Shown here piece after piece: positions 44,286 through 52,191 of a stretch of DNA of 64,000 nucleotides (position 1 is the stretch's first letter; each line of letters begins with the position of its first letter). A program made the translations under genes and the position numbers. Under the pieces are notes generated by a model, which was not told the DNA's origin, did no database searches, and worked only from the letters and a program-made list of their open reading frames with translations. The stretch covers positions 248,001-312,000 of the forward strand of contig NZ_JAGETY010000006.1 in the NCBI RefSeq assembly GCF_017571525.1, written 5' to 3'. Source of the stretch: Hymenobacter sp. BT559 (GTDB taxonomy: Bacteria; Bacteroidota; Bacteroidia; Cytophagales; Hymenobacteraceae).

Positions 44286-45173
44286 CTACTTTCGGAAGCG
44301 GCTAGCCACCACCAGGTCTTTCGAGCCGGCGGTATACTGGTAGAAACCTTCGCCCGATTTTACCCCTAGCCGGCCGGCCATTACCATGTTTACCAGCAGC
44401 GGGCACGGGGCGTACTTGGGGTTGCCGAGGCCCTCGTGCAGCACCCGCAAAATGGCCAGGCATACATCGAGCCCGATAAAGTCGGCTAGCTGCAGCGGAC
44501 CCATGGGGTGGGCCATCCCGAGCTTCATCACGGTGTCGATTTCTTCTACGCCGGCTACGCCCTCAAACAGGCTGATAATGGCCTCATTAATCATGGGCAT
44601 CAGGATGCGGTTGGCCACGAAGCCGGGATAATCATTCACCTCGGTAGGCGTTTTGCCGAGCTGGCGCGAAAGGGCCATCACGCGCTCAGTCACCTCGTCG
44701 GAAGTGGCGTAGCCGCGAATTACTTCTACCAGTTTCATTACCGGCACCGGGTTCATAAAGTGCATCCCGATAACCTGCGCCGGCCGCTTGGTCACGGCCG
44801 CGATTTTGGTAATCGAAATCGACGACGTGTTGCTGGCCAGGATGGCGCCGGCCGGCGCGTGCTGGTCGAGGTCACGGAAAATCTGGAGCTTGAGGTCCAC
44901 GTTTTCGGTGGCCGCTTCTACCACGAGCTCGGCGCCGGCTACCCCCTCGGCGAGGCTCGTGAAGGTGCGCAGGCGGCCTAGCGTGGCCGTTTTGTCATCC
45001 TCACTCAGCGTAGCCTTGGCTACCTGGCGGTCAAGGTTTTTGGTGATGGTAGCCATGCCCCGGTCGAGGGCGGGCTGGTTGATATCAATAAGGGCTACGG
45101 CAAAGCCGTGCTGGGCAAAAACGTGGGCAATACCATTGCCCATAGTGCCCGAGCCAATAACGGCAACGTTCAT
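44286..45173 (-). CDS. 3-hydroxybutyryl-CoA dehydrogenase (3-hydroxyacyl-CoA dehydrogenase family)
   Basis: A 295-residue NAD-dependent dehydrogenase. MNVAVIGSGTMGNGIAHVFAQHG holds GxGxxG (7-12); IGMHFMNPVPVMKLVEVI carries the catalytic His; the C-terminal helical domain (GFVANRILMPMINEAI, GMAHPMGPLQLADFIGLDVCL) binds CoA substrate. The ATG at 45173 fits the Rossmann start; the frame is open 20 codons upstream. A TAGCTTTG element at 45231-45238 gives a 57-nt leader. Role: beta-oxidation or butyrate-type metabolism, possibly linked to the branched-acyl metabolism suggested by icmF (inference). Confidence 0.94.
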   Translation of the reverse strand: MNVAVIGSGTMGNGIAHVFAQHGFAVALIDINQPALDRGMATITKNLDRQVAKATLSEDDKTATLGRLRTFTSLAEGVAGAELVVEAATENVDLKLQIFRDLDQHAPAGAILASNTSSISITKIAAVTKRPAQVIGMHFMNPVPVMKLVEVIRGYATSDEVTERVMALSRQLGKTPTEVNDYPGFVANRILMPMINEAIISLFEGVAGVEEIDTVMKLGMAHPMGPLQLADFIGLDVCLAILRVLHEGLGNPKYAPCPLLVNMVMAGRLGVKSGEGFYQYTAGSKDLVVASRFRK

Positions 45174-45380
45174 CGGGTGGGAGGAAAAGGGTAAAAGATG
45201 GCGGCTAGACAGCAAAACGCTTCCGCAAAACAAAGCTACTGGCTAACGCCCGTTAGCCTGGCCAAGGAAAAAAAATGTATACAACTTCATCCTTTTTCCA
45301 GCCGAGCCGTACAAATCCCACAAGCCACCTAAAACAGGCTTAGAATACCTTCTCACCTTCATTCTTTCTCCTTTTCACTC

Positions 45381-45551
45381 ATGGGCAATCTGCTGTATAT
45401 CATCGCCGTCATTCTCATCATCATCTGGGCACTCGGCTTTTTCGGCGTGCTGGGCGCGGGCCTGGCGGGCAACAACCTGCTTCACATTCTGCTGGTAATT
45501 GCCATTATTGCCATTCTGCTGCGCGTTATCAGCGGCCGCAACCCGGTATAA
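45381..45551 (+). CDS. lmo0937-family small membrane protein (56 residues)
   Basis: ATG 45381 to TAA 45549-45551. The sequence MGNLLYIIAVILIIIWALGF ... LAGNNLLHILLVIAIIAILLRVISG matches the lmo0937 family of tiny two-helix membrane proteins: MGNLL start, W-A-L-G-F turn, NNLLHILLVIAIIAILLR end. The start region has ATTCTTTCTCC, poor in Shine-Dalgarno as is normal here. Followed by a terminator 24 nt later. Function unknown; homologues are widespread in Bacteroidota. Confidence 0.85.
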   Translation: MGNLLYIIAVILIIIWALGFFGVLGAGLAGNNLLHILLVIAIIAILLRVISGRNPV

Positions 45552-45574
45552 TTCCGGAGAGTTGCTACTACATA

Positions 45575-45610
45575 AAAAAGCCCCCGCTGCCAGTGCAGCG
45601 GGGGCTTTTT
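45575..45610. terminator. Bidirectional terminator after the small membrane protein
   Basis: Perfect 16-bp stem AAAAAGCCCCCGCTGC (45575-45590) / 45595-45610, loop CAGT, with A-run and T-run in the stem. Convergent with the 45637-46437 gene. Confidence 0.95.
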
Positions 45611-45636
45611 GTGTGCCCAAATGTTGGAATAGGGGC

Positions 45637-46437
45637 CTAGCGGCCGATATTGAACAGGAAGTTGAAGCGAATGACCGGGTTAGGGTAAATGCTGTTGTAA
45701 TTGTCCTGGAAATTGTACAGCAGCACAATGTCAGCCGCTGCGCGGTTGCTAATCTGTGAGCGGTAGCCCACGCCGGCTAGCGGTGTCTGCACCGTGCGGG
45801 TTACGGTGCCCACATAGTTGTTGTACTGGTCGAAGGCCAGCAGCTGGGCCTTGGTCGACTCATATTCGGCGTGAATGAAGAACTGGTCGATAACCCGGAA
45901 CTGCGCAAATACCTTAGCGCCGAAGTTGCTGGTGCTCACGCTGCTACTCGCGCCATTGCCGTTGTCCTGTCCATAGTAGTTGTAGGCGTAGCTAATGCCT
46001 GGGCCAATGGAAAACCGGTCGGTGACGCGGTAACCAATTGCCGGCGAGATGCTAAAGCTAAAGTTGCTCAGGCCATAGTACGAGCTGTAGCCCAGGCCGA
46101 TGCCCGAATAAATAAACAGCTTGGTGTATTGCTCAGCATGTTGCTCGGCGGCTTTGCGGGCCTGCTCGCGGCCCGGCAGCTCCAGGCCCGAGGGGCTATC
46201 CTGGCTAGGGGCGGGCAAGGGCTGCGCCGCAGCTGGTGCGGGTGCCTGGCCCGGGGTATATACCGGAATAGTAGGCGCTACATTGGTCGTATCTACTGCG
46301 GGGCGGGTAGGAGCCGGGCGGGCCGGCACCGCGCCGGGAGGGGCCGTGTTCAGCGCGGGTTTTTCCTGGGCTTGGCTGCGGCCGGGGGCTAGCCAGGCCG
46401 CAGTGCCCAGCAAAAAGGGAAGAAGCAGACGTTTCAT
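45637..46437 (-). CDS. Outer-membrane beta-barrel protein, hypothetical
   Basis: A 266-residue exported protein. Signal peptide MKRLLLPFLLGTAAWLAPGRSQAQ, then a Pro/Ala-rich linker (about 30-95), then amphipathic beta strands with aromatic girdles: YSGIGLGYSSYYGLSNFSFSISPAIGYRVTDRFSIGPGISYAYNYYGQD and a C-terminal strand ending VIRFNFLFNIGR. Strand count is consistent with an 8-stranded barrel of the OMP_b-brl type. Not assigned to a specific porin. Confidence 0.75.
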   Translation of the reverse strand: MKRLLLPFLLGTAAWLAPGRSQAQEKPALNTAPPGAVPARPAPTRPAVDTTNVAPTIPVYTPGQAPAPAAAQPLPAPSQDSPSGLELPGREQARKAAEQHAEQYTKLFIYSGIGLGYSSYYGLSNFSFSISPAIGYRVTDRFSIGPGISYAYNYYGQDNGNGASSSVSTSNFGAKVFAQFRVIDQFFIHAEYESTKAQLLAFDQYNNYVGTVTRTVQTPLAGVGYRSQISNRAAADIVLLYNFQDNYNSIYPNPVIRFNFLFNIGR

Positions 46438-46528
46438 GAAGGGAAATTAGCGGAGAGGCGAAAAGAATTAATGAAGAAGCCAGAAGTACTAGACGAAACC
46501 CCGAACTACGTCTGCTTAATTCCTCAGC

Positions 46529-48160
46529 TTAAGCCAGCTGATACATTTTTTGACGCTGCGCTTTCAGGGTTTCGTCGGCCAGGTATTCTTCGTAATTCAT
46601 GCGGCGGTCGATGATGCCCTCGGGCGTCAATTCGATAATGCGGTTGGCCACCGTTTCGATGAACTGCAAGTCGTGCGAGGCAAAAATGAGCGAGCCCGTA
46701 AAGTCTTTCAACCCGTTGTTCAGGGCCTGAATACTTTCCAGGTCCAGGTGGTTGGTCGGGTCGTCGAGCACCAGCACGTTGCCGCTTTCCAGCATCATTT
46801 TCGAAAGCATGCAGCGCACTTTTTCGCCGCCGCTCAGCACGTTGGGCTTCTTCTGCGATTCTTCGCCCGAGAACAGCATGCGGCCCAGCCAGCCGCGCAC
46901 AAAGCTCTCGTCTTTTTCCACCGAGTACTGGCGCAGCCAGTCCACAAGGTTCATGTTGTCGGCTTGGAAGAAGGCGCTGTTTTCCTTCGGAAAGTAGCTA
47001 GGGGTGATGGTGGTTCCCCACTTATACTCGCCTTTATCGGCCTTCGTCTCGCCAAAAATGATATCGAACAGCAGCGAGGCGGCGCGGTCATCGCGGCCCA
47101 CGATGGCCACCTTGTCGCCTTTGTCGAGCGTGAACGACACGTTCTTGAGCACCGAGTGGCCATCTACGCGCTTGCTCACGCCCTCCACACTCAGCAGCTG
47201 GTTGCCAGCTTCGCGCTCGGGCTTGAAGGCAATGTACGGGTAGCGGCGCGACGACGGCTTAATCTCTTCCAACGTCAGCTTTTGCAGCAGCTTCTGGCGG
47301 CTGGTGGCCTGCTTTGATTTCGAAGCGTTGGCCGAGAAGCGGCGCACAAACTCTTCGAGCTCTTTGCGCTTGTCTTCGGTCTTCTTGTTCACTTCCTGGC
47401 GCTGGCGCAGGGCTAGCTGGCTGCTCTCGTACCAGAACGAGTAGTTGCCGGGGTACATCGTGATTTTCGAGAAGTCCAGGTCGGCCATGTAGTTACACAC
47501 GGCGTCGAGGAAGTGGCGGTCGTGGCTCACCACAATCACGGTGTTCTCGAAGTTGTCGAGGAAGTTTTCGAGCCAGAGCACGCTCTCGGCATCGAGGTTG
47601 TTGGTCGGTTCGTCGAGCAGCAGCACGTCGGGGTTGCCAAACAGCGCCTGGGCCAGCAGCACGCGCACCTTTTCGCTAGCCCCCAGGTCGGCCATCAGGC
47701 TCTGGTGCTTGTCTTCAGTGATGCCGAGGCCGCTCAGCAGCTCGGCCGCCTGGTACTCCGCGTCCCAGCCACTCATGTCGGCAAATTCACCTTCGAGCAC
47801 CCCTAGCCGCTCGCCGTCGGCGTCGGTAGCCGTGCCCAGGTCGTATTTGGCGTAGAGCGCGTCTTTTTCGCGCATCACAGCGGCCAGCTTCTGGTGGCCC
47901 TGAATGACGGTAGCTAGCACCTGCTGGTCGTCGTAGGCAAACTGGTTCTGCTTGAGCACGGCCAGGCGCTGGCCGGCGGGCATCTCCACCGAGCCGGTGT
48001 TGGGCTCAATTTCGCCCGAGAGTATCTTCAAAAAGGTGGATTTGCCGGCGCCGTTGGCCCCAATGAGGCCATACACGTTGCCGGGCAAAAACTTCACCGT
48101 TACGTCTTCAAACAGCACCCGCTTGCCGTAGCGCAAGCTCACGTTGGTCGTGGAAATCAT
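46529..48160 (-). CDS. ABC-F family ATPase (YbiT/Ettα-like)
   Basis: A 543-residue soluble protein with two ABC domains and no membrane part, acting on the ribosome. First domain: Walker A GANGAGKST (about 36-44), signature LGASEKVRVLLAQAL, Walker B DVLLLDEPTNNLD. Second: GRDDRAASL (degenerate Walker A: GRDDRAAS instead of GxxGxGKS), LSGGEKVRCMLSKMM, NVLVLDDPTNHLD. The degenerate second Walker A is a known trait of the YbiT subgroup. Length fits YbiT (about 530). A TATTTTTG element lies 32 nt upstream of ATG 48160. Confidence 0.93.
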   Translation of the reverse strand: MISTTNVSLRYGKRVLFEDVTVKFLPGNVYGLIGANGAGKSTFLKILSGEIEPNTGSVEMPAGQRLAVLKQNQFAYDDQQVLATVIQGHQKLAAVMREKDALYAKYDLGTATDADGERLGVLEGEFADMSGWDAEYQAAELLSGLGITEDKHQSLMADLGASEKVRVLLAQALFGNPDVLLLDEPTNNLDAESVLWLENFLDNFENTVIVVSHDRHFLDAVCNYMADLDFSKITMYPGNYSFWYESSQLALRQRQEVNKKTEDKRKELEEFVRRFSANASKSKQATSRQKLLQKLTLEEIKPSSRRYPYIAFKPEREAGNQLLSVEGVSKRVDGHSVLKNVSFTLDKGDKVAIVGRDDRAASLLFDIIFGETKADKGEYKWGTTITPSYFPKENSAFFQADNMNLVDWLRQYSVEKDESFVRGWLGRMLFSGEESQKKPNVLSGGEKVRCMLSKMMLESGNVLVLDDPTNHLDLESIQALNNGLKDFTGSLIFASHDLQFIETVANRIIELTPEGIIDRRMNYEEYLADETLKAQRQKMYQLA

Positions 48161-48192
48161 CTAAGCCAGAAATAAAAATCCAAAAAACTAGG

Positions 48193-48200
48193 CAAAAATA
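48193..48200 (-). promoter_or_regulatory. -7 element TATTTTTG for the ABC-F gene
   Basis: Reverse complement of 48193-48200 is TATTTTTG (TAnnTTTG), 32 nt before the ATG, giving a 25-nt leader. Confidence 0.45.
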
Positions 48201-48349
48201 CGCCGCCGCCCGGCCTTGCCCTAGTCAAACGCCGGTCGGCGCTGATTTGTGCCCTGCTCCTGCGCACAACACCAACGCCAAAAAATGAGTATAGAAGAAC
48301 AGGCCACCGCGGCCGATTGCTCGCTGTTTCACTTCACGCTAACTTTTTT

Positions 48350-48847
48350 ATGGCTGCTACTTCCATCACCGCGCCAACGGCGCGCACGCTTACCCCCGAA
48401 CAAAATGGCTTTCGCTACGGCGTAATGACTAGCGTGGTGCTGTGCGTTTATACGCTGGCCGCCGCGCTGCTGGGCTTTTTCTCGCGCATTGAGGCCGGTA
48501 GCCTCGATGTGTTGATACTTATCACAGGCTCGGTGCTGGCTATCAGGTACCTACATCAGTTGCGTGGCAACCAAATGCCCTACCTGGGCGGCTATGGCAC
48601 GGGTATTATTACGGCCATGGTGGCTTCTGTAATACTAGGCCTGTTTTTCATCATCCTGACGGCCATCATGCCGCACTCGCTCGACCTGACGCAGGTAGAA
48701 AACCTGTTTGGCTTCGACTTGTCGGTGGTGGTTGCGTTTCTGGCCATCATCCTGCTAGGCACCATGACGGGCGTTATCACCTCGCTCGTGGCCATGCAGT
48801 ATTATAAAGCTGACACCGTTGACCCGCTGAAAGCAATGGAGCGCTAG
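48350..48847 (+). CDS. DUF4199 membrane protein
   Basis: A 165-residue inner-membrane protein of the Bacteroidota family DUF4199: four helices (YGVMTSVVLCVYTLAAALLGFF; LDVLILITGSVLAIRYLHQL; YGTGIITAMVASVILGLFFIILTAI; FDLSVVVAFLAIILLGTMTGVITSLVAM) with a short, charged N-terminus. The ATG at 48350 is chosen; the frame is open upstream to 48317. Ends before a terminator. Function unknown. Confidence 0.8.
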   Translation: MAATSITAPTARTLTPEQNGFRYGVMTSVVLCVYTLAAALLGFFSRIEAGSLDVLILITGSVLAIRYLHQLRGNQMPYLGGYGTGIITAMVASVILGLFFIILTAIMPHSLDLTQVENLFGFDLSVVVAFLAIILLGTMTGVITSLVAMQYYKADTVDPLKAMER

Positions 48848-48863
48848 AAAAACCAGCAAAATG

Positions 48864-48902
48864 AAGGCCCCCATTTCCAGCCTGGAAGTGGGGGCCTTTT
48901 TG
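48864..48902 (+). terminator. Terminator after the DUF4199 gene
   Basis: Stem AAGGCCCCCATTTCCA (48864-48879) and its complement at 48883-48898, loop GCC, followed by a T-run. One G-U or mismatch pair at most. Convergent with coaD. Confidence 0.92.
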
Positions 48903-48931
48903 TTTTGGACAAAGGGTTATCTGGTAGAAAA

Positions 48932-49399
48932 TCAGGCCGAAAGTGCGGGCAAGGTAAAGGGCACAAACTGGCTCACATCGCCGCCGAACCGGTGAATTTC
49001 GCGGATGATGGTGCTGCTCACGGCCGCCTGGGTGGGCGAGGTCACCAGAAACACGGTTTCGAGGCCGGGGCTGAGCTGGCGGTTGGCCTGGGCAATGGCA
49101 TTTTCATACTCAAAATCAAGCGTATTGCGCAGGCCGCGCAGCAGGTAGCTAGCCCCCGTTTCGCGGGTAAACTCGGTGGTGAGCCCCTGGTAGCTGCGCA
49201 CCGATACGCGCGGCTCATCGGCAAACAAGGCGTCGAGCTGGGCCGTGAGCCAGGCGAGCGGAAATTGACGCTGCTTGCTGCTATTGGTGCCGATGGCAAT
49301 GATTACCTCGTCAAACAGCCCCACGCCGCGCCGCACAATATCGAGGTGGCCGTTGGTAAACGGGTCGAAAGAGCCGGGGAAAAGCGCAATTCTTTTCAT
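48932..49399 (-). CDS. coaD: Phosphopantetheine adenylyltransferase
   Basis: A 155-residue enzyme converting 4'-phosphopantetheine and ATP to dephospho-CoA. MKRIALFPGSFDPFTNGHLDIVRRG has the nucleotidyltransferase motif TNGH (15-18). The C-terminal motif SSTIIREIHRFGGDVSQFVP is the family's ISSTxxR signature. Ends toward the 48864 terminator; the DUF3822 gene is 49 nt upstream on the same strand, an arrangement common in Bacteroidota. Confidence 0.97.
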   Translation of the reverse strand: MKRIALFPGSFDPFTNGHLDIVRRGVGLFDEVIIAIGTNSSKQRQFPLAWLTAQLDALFADEPRVSVRSYQGLTTEFTRETGASYLLRGLRNTLDFEYENAIAQANRQLSPGLETVFLVTSPTQAAVSSTIIREIHRFGGDVSQFVPFTLPALSA

Positions 49400-49448
49400 G
49401 TAGTTGCGGCTGGCTTATTGCCGAAATTTGCTAATAACCAATCAGTGC

Positions 49449-50321
49449 CTACTCGCAAAAAGCCAGGCTGAATAAATCGAAGTGCCGATACTCGGCCACC
49501 TCGTTGAGGTAATAAAAATACTGCAGGCCAAACGGCCGCGCGCCAAAGCGCAGGTTGCGCACGTAGGTGCTCAGCAGCGCAAACGTGGCCGAGTCGCTCG
49601 TGAGCTCACCCCAGATGGTGACGGTGTCCTGGTCGGGGTTGAGGCCCAGCTCCTGCATCACGAGGATGGTATAATAGGCCACATCTTCGGCCGTGCTCAC
49701 CGTGAAGGAATTGCAGAACTCGACCTGCGTGCCCAGCACTACGGCCGTCAGCTCGTAGTCGGCCAGGCTGAGGTAGAGCTGGCGCGGCGCGGCGCCGGGC
49801 CCGCGCTGGTGCAGCAGCCCGCCCAGCAGCGCGCTGGCCTGCGGCAGCAGCCGTGCGCTAGGCCCGTGCACCCGCTGCAGCCACTGCACTAGGCTGCCAG
49901 GGGCCGCAAACAGGCTCACAATATCAGTGGCCGGGGCGGGCAGGGGCAGCGTATAAGCCAGGGCCTCTTCGCTAGGGGCCAGCGCGTGGTGCAGGCCCAG
50001 GTAGGCAGTTTCATCGCCGGTGCGGTAGAGGGGCGCGGGCAGCAGCGGCGAGGCGCCGCCCCCTAGCGCCAGGCGCAGGCGCGCCCAGCCCGGCTGGCCC
50101 AGCAGCGTACTCGCCGCCACGGCCGGCAGCTCGGCCAGCGAGTTGGCGGGCAGGTCGTCGAAAGCGACTATTTTATGGCGGGCAACATCCAGCACGGCCA
50201 GGCGCAAGCGGCCGGGGCTAGCCACCGCATACAGGTGGTAGGCCGTGAGGTTGGCTGCGTCGAAGGTATCGTCGCGCAGGCTCAGCGTGGGGGTAGCGGG
50301 CAGGGTAGAAGTAGCAGACAC
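49449..50321 (-). CDS. DUF3822 family protein
   Basis: About 290 residues, an actin/ASKHA-like DUF3822 protein typical of Bacteroidota and usually beside coaD. Segments: LRLAVLDVARHKIVAFDDL, QLYLSLADYELTAVVLGTQVEFCNSFTVSTAEDVAYYTILVMQELGLNPDQDTVTIWGELTSDSATFALLSTYVRN. The start is uncertain: GTG at 50321 (MSATSTLP...) lies 34 nt after a TATCTTTA -7-like sequence (50356-50363), while GTG 50387 gives 22 extra residues that include that element. Function unknown. Confidence 0.85.
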   Translation of the reverse strand: MSATSTLPATPTLSLRDDTFDAANLTAYHLYAVASPGRLRLAVLDVARHKIVAFDDLPANSLAELPAVAASTLLGQPGWARLRLALGGGASPLLPAPLYRTGDETAYLGLHHALAPSEEALAYTLPLPAPATDIVSLFAAPGSLVQWLQRVHGPSARLLPQASALLGGLLHQRGPGAAPRQLYLSLADYELTAVVLGTQVEFCNSFTVSTAEDVAYYTILVMQELGLNPDQDTVTIWGELTSDSATFALLSTYVRNLRFGARPFGLQYFYYLNEVAEYRHFDLFSLAFCE

Positions 50322-50449
50322 GGGCAAAAAAGGCCCGCCCAGCGGCCGGCCGGGGTAAAGATAGTTGGCGGTGCGCCTCAGGAGCACGCAGTAGGCAAGG
50401 CTAGTAATTGGGGCGGCCGTGCTAGCCCTGGCGGCCCGCCAGCAGCGTG

Positions 50450-50956
50450 TTAGTTCAGCAGAACCTGCGGCACAAACACGTCGTCGGTGCTGAGGAGCCC
50501 GCGCAGCACGGGGTGCACCTGGGCCAGCGGCAGAGCTAGCAGCTGGCGCGGGGTGTACCAGGCCAGCTCGGTGAGCAGTTGGGCATCGGGTGCATGCTCA
50601 GGGTCGTGGCCCAGGCGTGGCGTGGTGGCGGGGTCGTCGGCCAGTACTTCAAAAAATATTTCCAGCGCCTGCAGCTCATCGCGCCGAAACTCGTGCAGGT
50701 GCAGCTGCCGGCCCACGCGCACCGCTAGCCCCGTTTCTTCCAAAAATTCGCGCTGCAAGGCTTCTTTCAGGCTTTCGCCAAAGGCCCAGCCCCCGCCGGG
50801 CGGCGACCAGAACGTAGCACCATCGGGCAGCAGCCCGCGGTGGGCCGCCAGCAAAATGGCTCCGTTGCGCACCAGGATGCCGCCCACACGCACGCGCACC
50901 GTTCCGGTGTAGGGGGTTAATAATGAATTAGTTGCCTGAATAGGGTCAGTGGGCAT
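50450..50956 (-). CDS. NUDIX hydrolase
   Basis: A 168-residue nucleoside-diphosphate hydrolase. Nudix box GGWAFGESLKEALQREFLEETGL (about 55-77) fits Gx5Ex7REUxEExGU. Preceding strand ILVRNGAILLAAHRG and following VRVGRQLHLHEF are consistent with ADP-ribose or nucleotide pyrophosphatases. It overlaps no other gene; ATG 50956 is close to the 3' end of the DUF4126 gene (34 nt) on the same strand. Substrate cannot be told. Confidence 0.92.
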   Translation of the reverse strand: MPTDPIQATNSLLTPYTGTVRVRVGGILVRNGAILLAAHRGLLPDGATFWSPPGGGWAFGESLKEALQREFLEETGLAVRVGRQLHLHEFRRDELQALEIFFEVLADDPATTPRLGHDPEHAPDAQLLTELAWYTPRQLLALPLAQVHPVLRGLLSTDDVFVPQVLLN

Positions 50957-50989
50957 ACATGCAAAGCTAGCCGGAATAATCTGGGGCCT

Positions 50990-51607
50990 CTACGCAAACC
51001 CATCCTGGATGGGTGAAGCGACCACCCGCGCCGCGCGCCGCTGCCGCCAGCGCCGCCACCGGCTGGCTATGAATACCAGCAGCGCCAGCACCAGGCCGGC
51101 CATCACCAACGGCAGCAGCAGCGTGAGGAAGGTGCCGGCCACGGCGAGCACGTTTTCGAGGGTGGCAAACAGGGGGTTGGCTAGCCCGCCGGTAGTGGCC
51201 GTGGAGCCGGCCCGCAGCAGCGCCGTGCCGCCCTGCACCACGCCCGCCGCACCGCCACCCACCAGGATGCCGAGCGTCCAGCGCAGGGTGGGGTCGAGGT
51301 GGGTGAGCGAAGAGGTCATAAGCAAAGTGCCCGCGATGAAGGAAGCCGGCGTGGTAAGCGTGTCGAGCAAATGGTCGAAGAAGGGCACATAGTAGCCCAC
51401 CAGCTCGGCCACGGTGGCGGTGGCCAGCACCACCAGGGCCGTCCAGCTGCTCAGCCAGTCGAAGCCCGGCGAGCTGGGCAGCCAGCCCACCCGGTGGGCC
51501 ACGCTGGCCGCCAGCAGCGGCACAAACACCCGAAAGCCGCTGCACGCGGCCAGCCCCAGGCCCAGCGCGCCGGCCACGAGGTACTGCAAAGTCGATAGAT
51601 GGTCCAT
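50990..51607 (-). CDS. DUF4126 membrane protein
   Basis: A 205-residue polytopic membrane protein starting MDHLSTLQYLVAGALGLGLAACSGFRVFVPLLAASVAHRVG, the DUF4126 beginning, with further helices (ALVVLATATVAELVGYYVP; GGGAAGVVQGGTALLRAGSTATTGG; LAVAGTFLTLLLPLVMAGLVLALLVFIA). A basic C-terminal tail (RWRRWRQRRAARV). The ATG at 51607 is used; the frame opens upstream to 51649. Divergent from the thioesterase gene, whose promoter lies in the 72-nt gap. Confidence 0.8.
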   Translation of the reverse strand: MDHLSTLQYLVAGALGLGLAACSGFRVFVPLLAASVAHRVGWLPSSPGFDWLSSWTALVVLATATVAELVGYYVPFFDHLLDTLTTPASFIAGTLLMTSSLTHLDPTLRWTLGILVGGGAAGVVQGGTALLRAGSTATTGGLANPLFATLENVLAVAGTFLTLLLPLVMAGLVLALLVFIASRWRRWRQRRAARVVASPIQDGFA

Positions 51608-51663
51608 AGCAAGCAGGGAGCTGCAAAAATGTGGCCGTAAGGTAAGCACCCCTGGCCGGCCGG

Positions 51664-51671
51664 TATCTTTG
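51664..51671 (+). promoter_or_regulatory. -7 element TATCTTTG for the hotdog gene
   Basis: TATCTTTG at 51664-51671 matches TAnnTTTG exactly and ends 8 nt before the ATG at 51680; a leaderless transcript is implied. Confidence 0.6.
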
Positions 51672-51679
51672 AGCTACTT

Positions 51680-52114
51680 ATGAACGCAGTTACGCCCGAA
51701 CCCGCCCTCGACCTCGAAGTCCGCATCCGCGAAAAGCTCAAGCGCCAGCACTTTATGCACCTCATCGGGGCCGACCTCACCCGCATCGAGCCCGGCCGCA
51801 TCGAGGCCGAGCTGCCGCTAGAGGTGCAGCACCAGCAGCAGCGCGGCTTTGCCCACGGCGGCCTCGTGGCCACCATGGCCGACCTGGCCGCGGGGTTTGC
51901 CGCCGTCACGCTCGTGCCCGAAAACTTCGGCGTGGTTACTTCCGACCTGAAAGTGAGTTACCTAAATCCCGGCGTGGGCCAGCGAATCAAAGCCATCGGC
52001 TGGGTGTTAAAAGCCGGGCGGCGCCTGCATTTCTGCGAGGCCGAAGTGTGGTGCGATGACGTGCTGATTGCCAAGGCTTCGGCCACGATGGCGGTGATTG
52101 AGCCGGTTGGCTAA
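51680..52114 (+). CDS. PaaI-like hotdog-fold thioesterase
   Basis: A 144-residue acyl-CoA thioesterase family protein. GFAHGGLVATMADLAAGFAAVTL is the hotdog helix with the family's HGG motif (nucleophile or base region), and TSDLKVSYLNPGVGQRIKAIG the following strands. RIEPGRIEAELPLEVQHQQQRGFAHGG is close to PaaI/YdiI types. Promoter element TATCTTTG sits 8 nt before the ATG. Substrate not identified. Confidence 0.9.
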   Translation: MNAVTPEPALDLEVRIREKLKRQHFMHLIGADLTRIEPGRIEAELPLEVQHQQQRGFAHGGLVATMADLAAGFAAVTLVPENFGVVTSDLKVSYLNPGVGQRIKAIGWVLKAGRRLHFCEAEVWCDDVLIAKASATMAVIEPVG

Positions 52115-52191
52115 TAGTTATTACGCCGCTCGTTAGGTTTTTTAAATCCATCTGTTCTGCTGGCGAAAGAGCAAAACAAACGTTAGTAGCT

